This document shows positions 1-8,865 of a stretch of DNA of 64,000 nucleotides, piece after piece. Location of the stretch: positions 2,728,001 to 2,792,000 of the forward strand of contig NZ_CP064760.1 of NCBI RefSeq assembly GCF_015565955.1, given 5' to 3'. This stretch comes from Microbacterium schleiferi (lineage in GTDB: Bacteria > Actinomycetota > Actinomycetes > Actinomycetales > Microbacteriaceae). Each line of letters starts with the position of its first letter. Within the stretch, counting starts at the first letter, position 1. Position numbers and translations under genes: made by a program. Under the pieces are notes generated by a model, which saw only the letters and a list, made by a program, of their open reading frames with translations, searched no databases and had not been told where the DNA came from.

Positions 1-564
1 GACCCCGAGCGTGAGCTATATGAGCTGGTGACCGGCTACGTGCGCACCGAGATGGGTCGTGCGGAACGGCTCGCGCAGGCGGGCGACAAGAAGCGCGGCA
101 ACAACGTGGGGTTCGCGCTCACCGTGCTGCAGCGACGCCTCGCCTCAAGTCCGGAGGCGATCCTCCGATCGCTCGAGCGACGCCAAGTGCGACTCGAGAC
201 CCGTCTGCGGGAATGGCAGCGCGCGACCGACGAGGCCCGCTACAGCACCTCCATGACTGCGTCTATTGACGAGTGGTCAACCGGCCGCGTCGCACTCGAC
301 TTCGAGGACGCCTCCGCTTCGGCGCCAAGCTTCAACCCCGACGAGTTCGATGACCTCGATGAAGAAATCTCCGAAGAAGAACGAGCACAGTTCGAGGCCC
401 GTGTCGACCAGGTGGTCGACCTTGCCACTGCGGCCGAGTCGATCGGTGAACTCCGCGCTGAGATCGCGATCCTCGAAGACCTCATCCGCGTCGCGCGCCG
501 CGTCCGGTTGCTGGATGACGACAAGAAGTGGGTGGAGCTGCGCACGATCCTCGACGACCAGCTA
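1..564 (+). pseudogene. SNF2-type DUF3883 helicase, middle part (gene split by element)
   Basis: Part of a large DrmD-like helicase whose 5' end lies before the window and whose 3' part is at 20828-22833. Coding runs from base 1 (DPERELYELV) through the linker between the two RecA lobes (LQRRLASSPEAI, then an acidic, probably coiled-coil stretch) to ELRTILDDQL at 535-564. Homology then stops at a TA. Reading on adds 61 foreign codons before a TGA at 748-750. Joining base 564 to base 20830 gives DDQL-LVHDDSGEPRK in frame, with no codon lost. The family remodels or translocates on DNA in DISARM-related phage defence. As sequenced the protein would lack lobe 2 and DUF3883, so it is probably inactive unless the element excises. 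Confidence 0.85.
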
Positions 565-585
565 GCCGAGGTTCTGCAAACGCAC
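563..585. repeat. Left attachment site: TA plus 21-bp terminal inverted repeat
   Basis: TA at 563-564 is followed by GCCGAGGTTCTG (565-576), one variable base (C577) and AAACGCAC (578-585). The same sequence, with T at the variable base, occurs in reverse at 20807-20827. The TA is the likely 2-bp crossover core and would be shared by the empty site. Confidence 0.8.
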
Positions 586-620
586 TCGCCTGTGAACATG
601 CGCGTGCGCGCGGTTTCAGT

Positions 621-1628
621 CTACTCCCATCTGTGGACGGTGACCTTGCCGACTGTGCGGCCGTTCTCGACCAACTCGTGCGCCTCGCGGAGTGTGGTCG
701 GTGAGATCGGCGCGAGTGTCGTTGTGGCCGTGGTGCGGATGCGGCCCTGATCTACAAGGTCAGCGACAGTGTTCAGGAGCTGGTGCTGTTCAATCATGTC
801 CGGGGTCTGCCTGAGCGGGCGGGTGAACATCAGTTCCCAGTGCCAAGCGATGCTCTTGCCCTTGAGCGGGAACACGTCGCGCGGACCGTCGTCAATGGCG
901 ACAATATGCCCGAACGCTCGAACGATCCGCGCATAGGTTTCGATCTGCCCCGCGGAATGCGCGGTGAACAGCCAGTCCACGCCATCCTGCGCGACGGCGA
1001 GCACCTGCTCAGCCAGGTCGTCGCGGTGGTTCACCACATGCTCCGCGCCCAGGTTGCGCACCCAGGCGGAGCGTTCATCGTCGGAGGCGGTGGCGATCAC
1101 GGTGACGTTCGGCAGGAGCGCGTCGGCCAGTGCCAGCATGATCGATCCGACTCCGCCGGTCGCGCCGATCACCAGCAGGGTGCCGGTCGAGTCCTCGGTA
1201 AGGGCGAGCCGCTCGAACAGGGTCTCCCAGGCGGTGATCGCCGTCAGCGGCAGCGCAGCAGCGTCGGCAAACGACAGCACCTGCGGCTTGCGCCCCGTAA
1301 TCCGCTCATCCACAACATGCAGGCGCTGGTTCGTACCTGGCCGGTCGATGCTGCCCGCGTAGTACACCTCGTCACCCGGAGCGAACAGCGTCACCGCTGA
1401 GCCGACCTCGCGCACCGTACCGGCGGCGTCGAAGCCGAGCACCTTGAACCCGTTCGCAGGAGCGCCTTCCCGCAGTTTCACATCGACCGGGTTCACCGAG
1501 ACCGCCTCGACCTCGACCAACAAGTCATGCGGTCCAAGTTCGGGCACCTCGACCTCGCGGGCGGTCAGCGCCTCGGGGTCGGTGGCGGGGAGGTTCTTCT
1601 CGTATCCGATCGCAGTCGTAGCCGTCAT
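621..1628 (-). CDS. Zinc-type alcohol dehydrogenase-like / quinone oxidoreductase (MDR family)
   Basis: A 335-residue medium-chain dehydrogenase/reductase. The N-terminal GroES-like half carries VSVNPVDVKLREG near residue 46 and GFDAAGTV near 70. The Rossmann half has the NADPH-binding stretch VIGATGGVGSIM near 152. It lacks the structural zinc cysteines, as is usual for quinone oxidoreductase relatives. The expected reaction is NADPH-dependent reduction of quinones or enones in the cytoplasm. It is divergent from an HxlR regulator gene 71 bp away, a pairing typical of quinone- or electrophile-responsive detoxification units. The 3' end lies only 56 bp inside the element, so it is the outermost cargo gene on the left. 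Confidence 0.85.
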   Translation of the reverse strand: MTATTAIGYEKNLPATDPEALTAREVEVPELGPHDLLVEVEAVSVNPVDVKLREGAPANGFKVLGFDAAGTVREVGSAVTLFAPGDEVYYAGSIDRPGTNQRLHVVDERITGRKPQVLSFADAAALPLTAITAWETLFERLALTEDSTGTLLVIGATGGVGSIMLALADALLPNVTVIATASDDERSAWVRNLGAEHVVNHRDDLAEQVLAVAQDGVDWLFTAHSAGQIETYARIVRAFGHIVAIDDGPRDVFPLKGKSIAWHWELMFTRPLRQTPDMIEQHQLLNTVADLVDQGRIRTTATTTLAPISPTTLREAHELVENGRTVGKVTVHRWE

Positions 1629-1650
1629 GCCAATTATGGTTCCCCAGACC

Positions 1651-1680
1651 TACTGGTTACCGTCAAGGCAACCTAGTACC
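1651..1680. promoter_or_regulatory. Candidate HxlR operator between divergent genes
   Basis: An imperfect inverted repeat, with arms like ACTGGTTACC and GGCAACCTAGT, sits in the 71-bp space between the reductase and the HxlR gene. Its position would allow control of both promoters. Binding is inferred from position only. Confidence 0.4.
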
Positions 1681-1699
1681 CATCGGATACCATGAACGT

Positions 1700-2050
1700 A
1701 TGAGTCAGACCGTGGATGAGTGCGACCGGAACGACGTGTACGCGGCCATGTGTCCGTGCCGCGACATGCTCGACCTGCTCGCCAACAAGTGGAGCGCCCT
1801 GGCCATCGGTGCGCTCGAAGACGGGCCGCAACGCAACGGGCAACTCAAACGACGCTTGGAAGGCGTCAGCCCCAAGGTGCTGTCCCAGACCCTCAAGCGT
1901 CTCGAAGACCACGGCCTGCTCACTCGCACCGTCTACCCCGAGGTTCCCGCTCGCGTGGAGTACGAACTTACTGACCTCGGACACAGCGCAGCCGCCCCGT
2001 TGAAGCATCTGCGCGACTGGGTTGAACACAACGTCGGAACCGACCAGTAG
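1700..2050 (+). CDS. HxlR-family transcriptional regulator
   Basis: A 116-residue winged-helix protein. The signature region MCPCRDMLDLLANKWS starts near residue 17. It is followed by the recognition-helix stretch VSPKVLSQTLKRLEDHGL and the wing YELTDLG. Conserved cysteines in MCPCR match redox- or quinone-sensing HxlR proteins such as QorR and YodB, which repress a neighbouring quinone reductase gene. The ATG at 1700 has no good Shine-Dalgarno sequence. The divergent reductase at 621-1628 is the likely target. Sensing of quinones or diamide-type stress is inferred from the family. Confidence 0.88.
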   Translation: MSQTVDECDRNDVYAAMCPCRDMLDLLANKWSALAIGALEDGPQRNGQLKRRLEGVSPKVLSQTLKRLEDHGLLTRTVYPEVPARVEYELTDLGHSAAAPLKHLRDWVEHNVGTDQ

Positions 2051-2559
2051 CGACCCCCTCGGCGCTACATCGAGCCAGGAGTCCCGGCCTCCGCGTAATA
2101 CCGCGTCAACACAGACGAGGCGTCGCGGTCGCCGTCACCGGACACGACAGAGTTCAGCAGGTACCGGTACCCGTCACCGGTCGTCATCACCCTAATTGAT
2201 AACGTCACACCTAGAAGGTGCGAAGTAACCGACGCGCGAGCACAGGAGCGCTTCTGTCATTTCGAAGGCGAGACTTCGCGCGATTGGGATTCGCCGGGCC
2301 ATCCTTCTTCTCTTTCGTCGAACGTCACCGCAACACCGTGTCGCTGGGGTTCGTGAAATCTTCTTCCGGAAGCGAAACCCAGGTACTGCGCCATGAGGAA
2401 CTCGCCGCAGCGATGCACAGGCGTTCGACAGTTCGGTCGCACGAACCGATCGTTTGTTAACGGACGGCACTGTACGTCGATCGAAAGTCGCGCCGACACC
2501 CCCTGCGAATTCGCGTCGCGGGATAGTTTGCCAGGATCCGGCGATCAGCGTGGTGCGCA
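2051..2559. other. Region without a recognisable gene
   Basis: No reading frame on either strand here has family-like features. The stretch lies between the HxlR gene and a decayed ubiB-like remnant and is probably further decayed DNA inside the element. Confidence 0.5.
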
Positions 2560-3005
2560 TCAAGGAGGTGCGCAGCGGCCTCAGCACGAGGAGCCTGCCC
2601 GCGAGGCCGACCACCCCGCCCCTAGGAACGGTAGGAGTGCGACGTCGGGGCGAGCTGGGGGCCACCCCCGAGACCGAAAGTAGCACCGCAGCGACGATAA
2701 GCGCCACGCCAACCAGGGTGGTCGTCAGCTCCCCGACCAACGAACCGATCCATCCGCGTTCCTGGAGGTCTCGGAACATCCTTATGCTCAGCCCGAACGT
2801 TCCGTTCGAGCTGCGAACCGATCGTCTCGATGCGTCGTGGCAGACGCCTCAGCTGTCCACCGATGACCTGGAGTTGCACGCGGCCGTCGGCGAACATCTC
2901 CCTTGAGTCCATCGCCAGACGTATGAAATGAGGAGTTCGAGCAAGGGCCCGATCGACCAAGTCGTAGTCGGCAACGAGCTGGCACAGCGTTCCCTCGAGT
3001 GACAC
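2560..3005 (-). pseudogene. ABC1 kinase (UbiB/AarF family) C-terminal remnant
   Basis: Only the tail of an actinobacterial ABC1/UbiB-type kinase remains. Recognisable pieces are LEGTLCQLVADYDLV, LRRLPRRIETIGSQLERN and, in another frame, MFRDLQERGWIGSLVGEL followed by a membrane segment TTTLVGVALIVAAVLL. A frame change lies near 2795-2810, and a second near 2690 precedes GGPQLAPTS. The kinase domain is missing. The family phosphorylates or remodels isoprenoid-quinone biosynthesis complexes, but this fragment cannot. It appears to be a chromosomal fragment carried along by the element. The left limit is approximate. Confidence 0.65.
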
Positions 3006-3086
3006 GAAGGAAACGACTGGCGTTCTCCTCCGCTGTTGGGGACGTCGGGTCGGCTGAAATAATGGCCGGGACGATACGGTGGCGAG

Positions 3087-4001
3087 TCAGAGCGCCGTGA
3101 TCCACCGCGCGATCTCGTCAGCGATCTCGTCGCTATTGTCTTCGACCATCAGCGAGTGGCCGTTCCCAGCGAGAAGAGGCAGTTCGGACGACCAGAAGGT
3201 GACGGCGGCGCCCTGATCGGTGAGCCAGGCCACGATGTCCTGATCCAGCTGCGAGGGGTGGTCGGTATCGGCTCCACCCGTGAAGACGAGAATCGGCTTG
3301 TTCGTGAACGCGTCGGTCGGCCCGATCCTCATTTGGCTCCCACCGATGTTCTGACGCTGATAAAGCATCCGGGCCGGGATCGGCCGAAGGGTGCGGCGGA
3401 ACACCTCGATGCACTCGCGGGGGAACCGCCGGCTGGGTCCGATGGCCTTGTCGTTCACGAAGGCGCTTGTGGGTTCCCAGAAACCCATCTTCGGGATGGT
3501 CCAGTCGATGGCCGCTCCACGGATGGAGACCTCCTGGTCGGACTCCCTCACGATCTCGGGCACCGCCTGTATATTTCCAGGCGGGCCCGGAGCGACGGCT
3601 ACGAGCCCGTCGATGAGATCGCCATGCGTCTCTAGGAGGCGGAAGCCAATCGGACCTGCCATCGAGTGCACGACCAGCACGACGTTCCGGCCGAGACCAG
3701 AGAGGAACACGCCCATCCCTCGGCACACGCTCTCATAGTCCAGCCGCGCAGACGCCGCACGATCATCGACGTGTTGGGCCGCCTCATAGGACAACCCCAG
3801 CCAGTCCACCACCAGCACACCGTAGCCAAGCGATACGAATCGTGCCGCCCAGCCCTGTCGGCCGTCGGGCGTCTCGAGATAGTACTCGTTCGAGGCACCA
3901 CCCCCGTGCACGAGGACGATCCACCGAGCAGGCGCACCCGACGGCGCCAGTTCGGTGTACGAGATCGGCGCGACGTCGTCTGGGCGTGAAATCGAATCCA
4001 T
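3087..4001 (-). CDS. Alpha/beta hydrolase
   Basis: A 304-residue alpha/beta hydrolase. The oxyanion loop is IVLVHGGGASNEYY near residue 27. The nucleophile elbow is VVHSMAGP near 110. A likely acid residue lies in FTGGADTDH and the catalytic histidine in GNGHSLMVE near the C-terminus. The second in-frame ATG (4001) is chosen because GGGGAA lies five bases before it. An ATG eight codons earlier would overlap the upstream gene. It follows the other hydrolase by 16 bp and is probably co-transcribed with it. The closest style is secreted-type or salicylate-esterase-like hydrolases of unknown substrate, but no signal peptide is seen. Confidence 0.8.
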   Translation of the reverse strand: MDSISRPDDVAPISYTELAPSGAPARWIVLVHGGGASNEYYLETPDGRQGWAARFVSLGYGVLVVDWLGLSYEAAQHVDDRAASARLDYESVCRGMGVFLSGLGRNVVLVVHSMAGPIGFRLLETHGDLIDGLVAVAPGPPGNIQAVPEIVRESDQEVSIRGAAIDWTIPKMGFWEPTSAFVNDKAIGPSRRFPRECIEVFRRTLRPIPARMLYQRQNIGGSQMRIGPTDAFTNKPILVFTGGADTDHPSQLDQDIVAWLTDQGAAVTFWSSELPLLAGNGHSLMVEDNSDEIADEIARWITAL

Positions 4002-4017
4002 AGCTTCCCCAGGCCTG

Positions 4018-4740
4018 TTAGGCAATGACGGCGTCGAGGGCCCGTGCGAGCCTCTCCGGATGCGTGAGCATCACCAAATGGCTTCCGTCGATCTCGATCG
4101 TGCGCGGACTATCAAGCCGCCCGGCCGCGGCCTGGTAGATCTCAGCGGGAACGGCCTGGTCCTGAGCGAGGAACACATAACTTGACGGGATGCTGCTCGC
4201 CCAGAACCGGTCGAGGCGGATCGGCTCATCGGACCAGCCTGCCGGCGCTGGGACGAGCCTCGGCTCGAGCGCGGCGAGCTGCTGCTGCTCGAACGGGGAC
4301 ATGTCCTGCATAGACGCGGCCCAGAGCTCAGGCGGCATGACGATGGTGTTGTCGTCGGACTGACTCGCAAGCGCCTTCGTCGCTGCGACCAACGGATCGG
4401 GGAGCACGTCGTTAATGGTCTCGCCGTCGCGCAGCACCCAGGCGTCGACGAAGACGACCCGGCCGATGCGCTCGGGCATCGCCTCAGCGACGAGTTGGAT
4501 GAGCGGACCTCCGCCGCTATGACCGACGAGCACGATGTCGAGCTGGGTGAGCTCTCTTACCTGATCGATCAGATCGCGCGCCATCATGCTCATCGTGACG
4601 CCGGAGCGGTCCACGTCACCGTCTTCGAGACCGCGCAGCGTCGGCGCGATCACCTCGTGCCCCATTCTGCGCAATTCGTCGGCGACGCCGTCCCACACCC
4701 AGCCGCCTACCCATCCGCCGTGCACCAGTACGATCTGCAT
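4018..4740 (-). CDS. Alpha/beta hydrolase (plant methylesterase / EstC-like)
   Basis: A 240-residue single-domain hydrolase. The start MQIVLVHGGWVGGWVWDGV is typical of the MES/EstC group. The nucleophile motif is VLVGHSGGGPL near residue 77 and the catalytic histidine lies in IDGSHLVMLTHPE near 216. The group hydrolyses small esters or acts as a hydroxynitrile lyase. The true substrate is unknown. It is the first gene of a two-gene unit with the hydrolase at 3087-4001. The 160 bases between its start and the iclR remnant hold nothing else that I can recognise. Confidence 0.82.
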   Translation of the reverse strand: MQIVLVHGGWVGGWVWDGVADELRRMGHEVIAPTLRGLEDGDVDRSGVTMSMMARDLIDQVRELTQLDIVLVGHSGGGPLIQLVAEAMPERIGRVVFVDAWVLRDGETINDVLPDPLVAATKALASQSDDNTIVMPPELWAASMQDMSPFEQQQLAALEPRLVPAPAGWSDEPIRLDRFWASSIPSSYVFLAQDQAVPAEIYQAAAGRLDSPRTIEIDGSHLVMLTHPERLARALDAVIA

Positions 4741-4901
4741 TGATCATCCTCTTCGCATATTTATCTGCTGAGCAGAACTTGTTCCTAACTAGAAGACACA
4801 ATAGCTTGCGCGGCGCCAACAGTCCAGCATGGCTCGAGCTCTCTTCAGAACGCGCCGAACGACCCCTGCACCAGGTCGCAGGGGAAAGAGACGACGAGCC
4901 T

Positions 4902-5290
4902 TCAGGAGGTCAGGTCGGCCAGACGTACGGCTGCCTCATCGAGGAGTGCGACGAGGGTCTTCACCTTGCGGGGAGGCAAGCGGAACACCGGGGCAGATGC
5001 GTTGATCGCCAACCGCAGCCCGCTCGCCGAGGGAACGGCCACGGCCACCGAGGCCACGCCCTCCTCGCTCTCCTCCCGGTTCGTTGCATAGCCCTGCTTC
5101 GCGACAAGATCCAGTTGTGCGAGGAGCTCGGTCTTGGTACGGATCGACTGCGGAGTCACCTGTGAGAGTTGCTCGTCGGGGTAGAGACGGTCCAATTGTT
5201 CTCGCGGGAGCTGCGCCAGGAGAACCTTTCCCGTGGAGGTGCAATGGGCCGGCATCTCCTTGCCCAACCGTGAAGCGACTCGCACCGCCG
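4902..5290 (-). pseudogene. IclR-family regulator, C-terminal effector domain remnant
   Basis: About 125 residues of an IclR ligand-binding domain remain: MPAHCTSTGKVLLAQLP, a middle helix region, GYATNREESEEGVASVAVAV and the end APVFRLPPRKV. The N-terminal winged-helix DNA-binding domain is gone. Coding similarity stops near 5290, where it meets an aldo/keto reductase remnant on the other strand. A deletion seems to have fused two unrelated genes head to head, removing both 5' ends. It cannot act as a repressor. Confidence 0.8.
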
Positions 5291-5296
5291 TCGTCG

Positions 5297-5682
5297 GTTC
5301 CGCGACCGGGGTCGTGCCCGACGTGAACCAGATCCAGCTCAGCCCCGACATCGCCCGTACCGTTCCTCGACGCGCGCACGAGGTGCTCGGTATCGTGACC
5401 GAGAGCTGGAGCCCGCTCGGCCGCGGGCCCGAGCTGCGGGAGAACCCGACGATCGTGCAGATCGCGGCGGACGTCGGACGAACGGCGGCACAGGTGGTGC
5501 TCCGCTGGCACGTGCAGCAGGGCCTCGTGCCGGTGCCGAGATCGTCAGACCCCAAACGCCTGGTCGAGAACCTCTCGGTCTTCGACTTCCGCCTTAGCAC
5601 CGACCAGATGGCCACGCTTGCGTCCCTCGACAACGGCGAAGCCGCCGCGCGGGACTCTGACCTGCCCGAGAACGGTCATTAG
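5297..5682 (+). pseudogene. Aldo/keto reductase, C-terminal remnant
   Basis: The frame reads TGVVPDVNQIQLSP, then VTESWSPLGRGPELREN, VLRWHVQQGLVPVPRSSDP and FDFRLSTDQMATLASLDNG, which is the C-terminal half of an NADPH-dependent aldo/keto reductase of the 2,5-diketo-gluconate type. The catalytic tyrosine and lysine half is absent. It ends normally at a TAG (5680-5682). The join to the iclR remnant at about 5290-5297 marks a deletion breakpoint. Confidence 0.8.
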
Positions 5683-5719
5683 TCCACCAAGAACACCAAA
5701 ATCGTCACCGATCTGGTAA

Positions 5720-5911
<192 letters not shown>

Positions 5912-6072
5912 TGATGGCTCGAACGTAGGCGCGATCTGCCTTGCTCGCCTCACCTTCGGCTCGCTCGACAGCCGCGTCCAAACCATCGCGAAGTCGCGTG
6001 CACTGCAGATGGCGGCGAGGGAGAGAGTAAGTTCTGCAGTGTGCCCGATCGGGAACAGGGGGTGGGCTTTAG

Positions 6073-7741
6073 CCTCGATCCACCGATGAGCCTTGGGCGA
6101 GGGGCTCGACTTGATGGATGCGGCTTTGACCGGCCGCGGGCAGGGTTGTGTTCCGGGCGTCGCATCCCGGTCGTCCACTGTGTTCTCGGTCGGGCCGTCG
6201 TCGCGGCGGTGGTCAGTTCGTGCTGACGTGTGGTGGGGCGTGGGTGGCCGTGAACAGGCGATCGAACGCGGCCTGCCAGGGCCAGGCCGCGGGCAGGTGC
6301 ATGGTGATGCGCCGGGCGGATCGTGCGAGGCGTGCCGGGACAGTGATGAGGGTGCGGCGGATCGTCGCGGTTGTCGCTCTGGCGAGCCGCCCGGCGCGGT
6401 CGGAGATGAGTCCGGCGGTGCGGGTGAGGTTGAACGCGATCACCGCGAGCACGAGCCAGGCGCTGTTCGCGGTGAACACCCCGGACGGAAGGTGAGCGAG
6501 CGGTCCGCCCTTCAGATCGGCGTGGACCTGTTCGATGATCGCGTGGGCACGGTGGGTCTTGTCCGCCGCGACGGTGCCCATCGTCTGCTTGTCGGTGGTG
6601 GTGAAGAACGCGTGGTGCCGGTAGACGTCGAACAAGGTCGGCTGCTCCACCTTGTTCGGGTTCAGGTCCGGGATGCGCCGCACCACGAGACGTCCTTCGA
6701 CCCGTTCGGCGATCTTCCGGGAGCGGAACGCGACGAAGGGCACTTCGGCGACTTCGGCTTTCGAGATCCACCGCCCGGTGGCCTCGTCACGGATCGCGTT
6801 CGGATACTCGATCGTCTCCCACCCGTCCTCGGGGATCGACGAGATCGCTGTCTTCACCGCAGGGTCCATCCGGACCGTGACAGATACGTCCGCGCCGGAC
6901 TTGATCGCGGTGCCAACGGTGCCGTGCCCATAGAACGCGGAGTCGGCCCGCAGCAGCGGCCGGACACTGCTCCCGATGTTCATGCGGCGGAGGGTTGCGA
7001 GGACGTCACCGACGATCCTGGCGGCGCCTTTCGGGGAGCCGGTCTTCCCCTGCCGGAGCCGCTGACCCAGGATCACCGGTGCTGACGAGGTCGTCGACGC
7101 CGTCGCAAGGAGTGCGTTGAGTCCGCGGACGCCGGAGTACCCGAACGAGGCGCCCTGCTTCTTGTATCCGTGGACCTCGACGATCGTGTCGTCCAGATCC
7201 ACCATCACCCGCTCACCGCCCCGAACCTGCAGCAGCGGTGCGGCCGAGGCGAGGTTCACCAGAGTCCGGGAAGCGACGGCATCGAGCTGGCGGACATGCC
7301 CGAAACGGAACTCGCGCAGGAACGAGCCCAACGTCGACGGCGCATACGTCCGATCGAACAATCGCCCCATCCCGCCGTGACGGAGCAGGTTCATGTCGTC
7401 GATCGAGTCCGCACCGGCGAGCATCCCCGCCACCAGCGCCATCACCTTCGACCCGGCGTTCGCGCCCCTGTCCGTCGGGACGCTCAACCTCGACTGCGCG
7501 AGCTCGTCGAGGCCCACGGAACGGGCGAGGCGGAGCATCGGGACCAGACCCGCGGCCGACACGAGATTCGGATCATCGAACATCGCTGACACAGCAGCGG
7601 GAGCATGCTTGAATTGCACCTACGAGATGCCTCTCGGATCGGTCGAACAGCGGTCTAGACAATCACTATTCTTCCTGATCAGAGGGGCATTTCTGCGTCA
7701 CCGCGCCCGCTCAACCCCACGGCTCATCGGTGGATCAAGGC
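6073..7741 (-). mobile_element. IS1380-family insertion sequence
   Basis: A complete element of about 1.67 kb. The ends are inverted copies built on GATCCACCGATGAGCC (left, from 6076; right, before 7737). TTAG flanks both sides (6069-6072 and 7742-7745), consistent with the 4-bp duplication usual for this family. One transposase gene fills it. It lies between the gdhA scrap and a relaxase remnant. Confidence 0.85.
6213..7619 (-). CDS. IS1380-family transposase
   Basis: A 468-residue DDE transposase of typical length. Visible landmarks are VMALVAGMLAGADSIDDMNL near residue 58, the first catalytic aspartate in MVDLDDTIVEVHGYKKQG near 140, a second in LLRADSAFYG near 224, and the Y/E region TTDKQTMG...AHAIIEQVHADLK near 350. 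The sequence is uninterrupted, so the element may still be active. Confidence 0.92.
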   Translation of the reverse strand: MQFKHAPAAVSAMFDDPNLVSAAGLVPMLRLARSVGLDELAQSRLSVPTDRGANAGSKVMALVAGMLAGADSIDDMNLLRHGGMGRLFDRTYAPSTLGSFLREFRFGHVRQLDAVASRTLVNLASAAPLLQVRGGERVMVDLDDTIVEVHGYKKQGASFGYSGVRGLNALLATASTTSSAPVILGQRLRQGKTGSPKGAARIVGDVLATLRRMNIGSSVRPLLRADSAFYGHGTVGTAIKSGADVSVTVRMDPAVKTAISSIPEDGWETIEYPNAIRDEATGRWISKAEVAEVPFVAFRSRKIAERVEGRLVVRRIPDLNPNKVEQPTLFDVYRHHAFFTTTDKQTMGTVAADKTHRAHAIIEQVHADLKGGPLAHLPSGVFTANSAWLVLAVIAFNLTRTAGLISDRAGRLARATTATIRRTLITVPARLARSARRITMHLPAAWPWQAAFDRLFTATHAPPHVSTN

Positions 7742-7745
7742 TTAG

Positions 7746-7937
7746 TACCCCTGCCCGAATTCGCGAAGTCTGGGCCACAGATCGCCGCCGACGACGCCGA
7801 AGACCCCTACGTCCGCCAGCATGCCGCCGAAGCCCTGCTTGAGATCAACGAAGACCGGAAAGTCAACGGCCGCTACCTCGCCGTCAAGACCCGACAGAAC
7901 CTCGCCCGCCTCACCGACTTCGCCGAACACACCCGTC
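7746..7937. other. Unassigned stretch beside the IS1380-family element
   Basis: A plus-strand frame reads smoothly (EDPYVRQHAAEALLEINEDR, then KVNGRYLAVKTRQN) but has no start of its own and no family that I can name. It may be the other part of a gene broken by the insertion sequence. Confidence 0.35.
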
Positions 7938-8210
7938 GGTTTCCCTGCCTCTTCCGCCTCGATCAACGCCACCTGTGCACCCCTATCAGCGGGAGCGAGG
8001 GTCTCGGGAAGCTTCTCAAGCCGACGGGCAACTCGCTCGGCAGTGCTTGCGAATCGGCGGTACGGACGACCCAACTGTTCGCTCGTGTTGGGGTCCTGGC
8101 CGTGCCCCATGAGACGGCGGAGCTGCTCCTCGCTGACCTCACCACCGGGTTCGACGGCGCCAGAAATGTACGCGAGACCCGATCCGAGCCATGAGCCCGG
8201 CGGCGTGCTG
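7938..8210 (-). pseudogene. Second MobF relaxase, N-terminal remnant
   Basis: The minus-strand frame reads TPPGSWLGSGLAYISG, GGEVSEEQLRRLMGHGQDP, LGRPYRRFASTAERVARRL and VALIEAEEAGKPT. This is the start region of TraA/TrwC-type MobF relaxases of actinobacteria (PPGxWxGSG, then EVSEEQL, GRDPxTGExLGRxY, IEAEEA). The family match ends before the HUH histidines. It differs from the intact relaxase at 8866-12321, so the element, or DNA captured by it, once held another mobilization gene. Confidence 0.7.
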
Positions 8211-8211
8211 T

Positions 8212-8529
8212 TCAGTCGTTCAGCCGGTGGAGCCAGTAGCCGGGTTCGCGGCGCTCGTGGGCGTAGGCGAGGATCAGGATCGTGTCCGGCTCCACCGTGT
8301 AGACGATGCGGTACGGGTATCCGCGAACGGCCTTGCTGCGGATCACGGTGCCATCGTCAGCGGTCGTGAATGGTGGGGCGGCGTTCGGCCATTGGTCGAG
8401 GTCTTTCCGGGCTTGCCTTGCTCGGTCGATGAGCGCAAGGCCGATCCCTGGCTCCTGGTCTTCGTACCAGCGCACGGCGGCGTCGAACTCCGCGACGGCC
8501 TCGGGGTGCTCTCGCTGGGCCAAGGTCAT
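8212..8529 (-). CDS. RelE/ParE-family toxin
   Basis: A 105-residue protein of the type II toxin fold. The helix AVAEFDAAVRWYEDQEPGIG is followed by the conserved strand KAVRGYPYRIVYTVEPDTI and the end AYAHERREPGYW. The family members are mRNA interferases or gyrase poisons; which one applies here cannot be read from the sequence. The ATG overlaps the antitoxin stop by four bases (ATGA, 8526-8529), so the two are translationally coupled. It probably stabilises the element. Confidence 0.88.
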   Translation of the reverse strand: MTLAQREHPEAVAEFDAAVRWYEDQEPGIGLALIDRARQARKDLDQWPNAAPPFTTADDGTVIRSKAVRGYPYRIVYTVEPDTILILAYAHERREPGYWLHRLND

Positions 8530-8762
8530 GCGGTGAGCAAGGCGCGCAAACGCTCGTAGTGCTCGTCGGCATCCACCAGATCGACCGCACCCTCACGCAC
8601 CTCGGCCAGTCGCCGGGTAGCCTCGGCACGCCAGGCTGCATCGACCTCGCTCTCGTCGTCTGCATCATGGAGGCTTTCGAGCAGGGCGTTAGCGACGACC
8701 GCGCGCTGATCGGCGTCGAGCGCGAGGCCGTCTCGGATCAGAGTTGCGGTGTCGGGTGTCAT
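8526..8762 (-). CDS. Addiction-module antitoxin (TIGR02574-like)
   Basis: A 78-residue small acidic protein (MTPDTATLIRDGLALDADQR, then LLESLH and VDAAWRAEATRRLAEVREG), typical of the short antitoxins paired with ParE/RelE toxins. The ATG at 8762 is chosen because family members begin about this distance before the L-x-L-x-x-D-QR segment; an upstream ATG (8792) is possible. It is the first gene of the pair and is expected to repress the operon together with the toxin. Confidence 0.85.
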   Translation of the reverse strand: MTPDTATLIRDGLALDADQRAVVANALLESLHDADDESEVDAAWRAEATRRLAEVREGAVDLVDADEHYERLRALLTA

Positions 8763-8865
8763 GTATTCAAGTGTACGTCGAACGGCCGACAATCGCGCTG
8801 GGCGTCTGTGGCTCGGGTTGCGGGGCTGCTGTGAACGTCACGCCGACGCGACGTGCTGCTGATGC

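Noticed and set aside
577-578. CA at 577-578 and 20816-20817 as the recombination core
   Set aside because: Joining there gives a perfect palindrome but shifts the helicase frame by one base. The TA at 563-564/20828-20829 restores the frame exactly and fits the family linker.
565-585. Integration into a tRNA gene
   Set aside because: The target is the helicase coding sequence; no tRNA is visible at either end.
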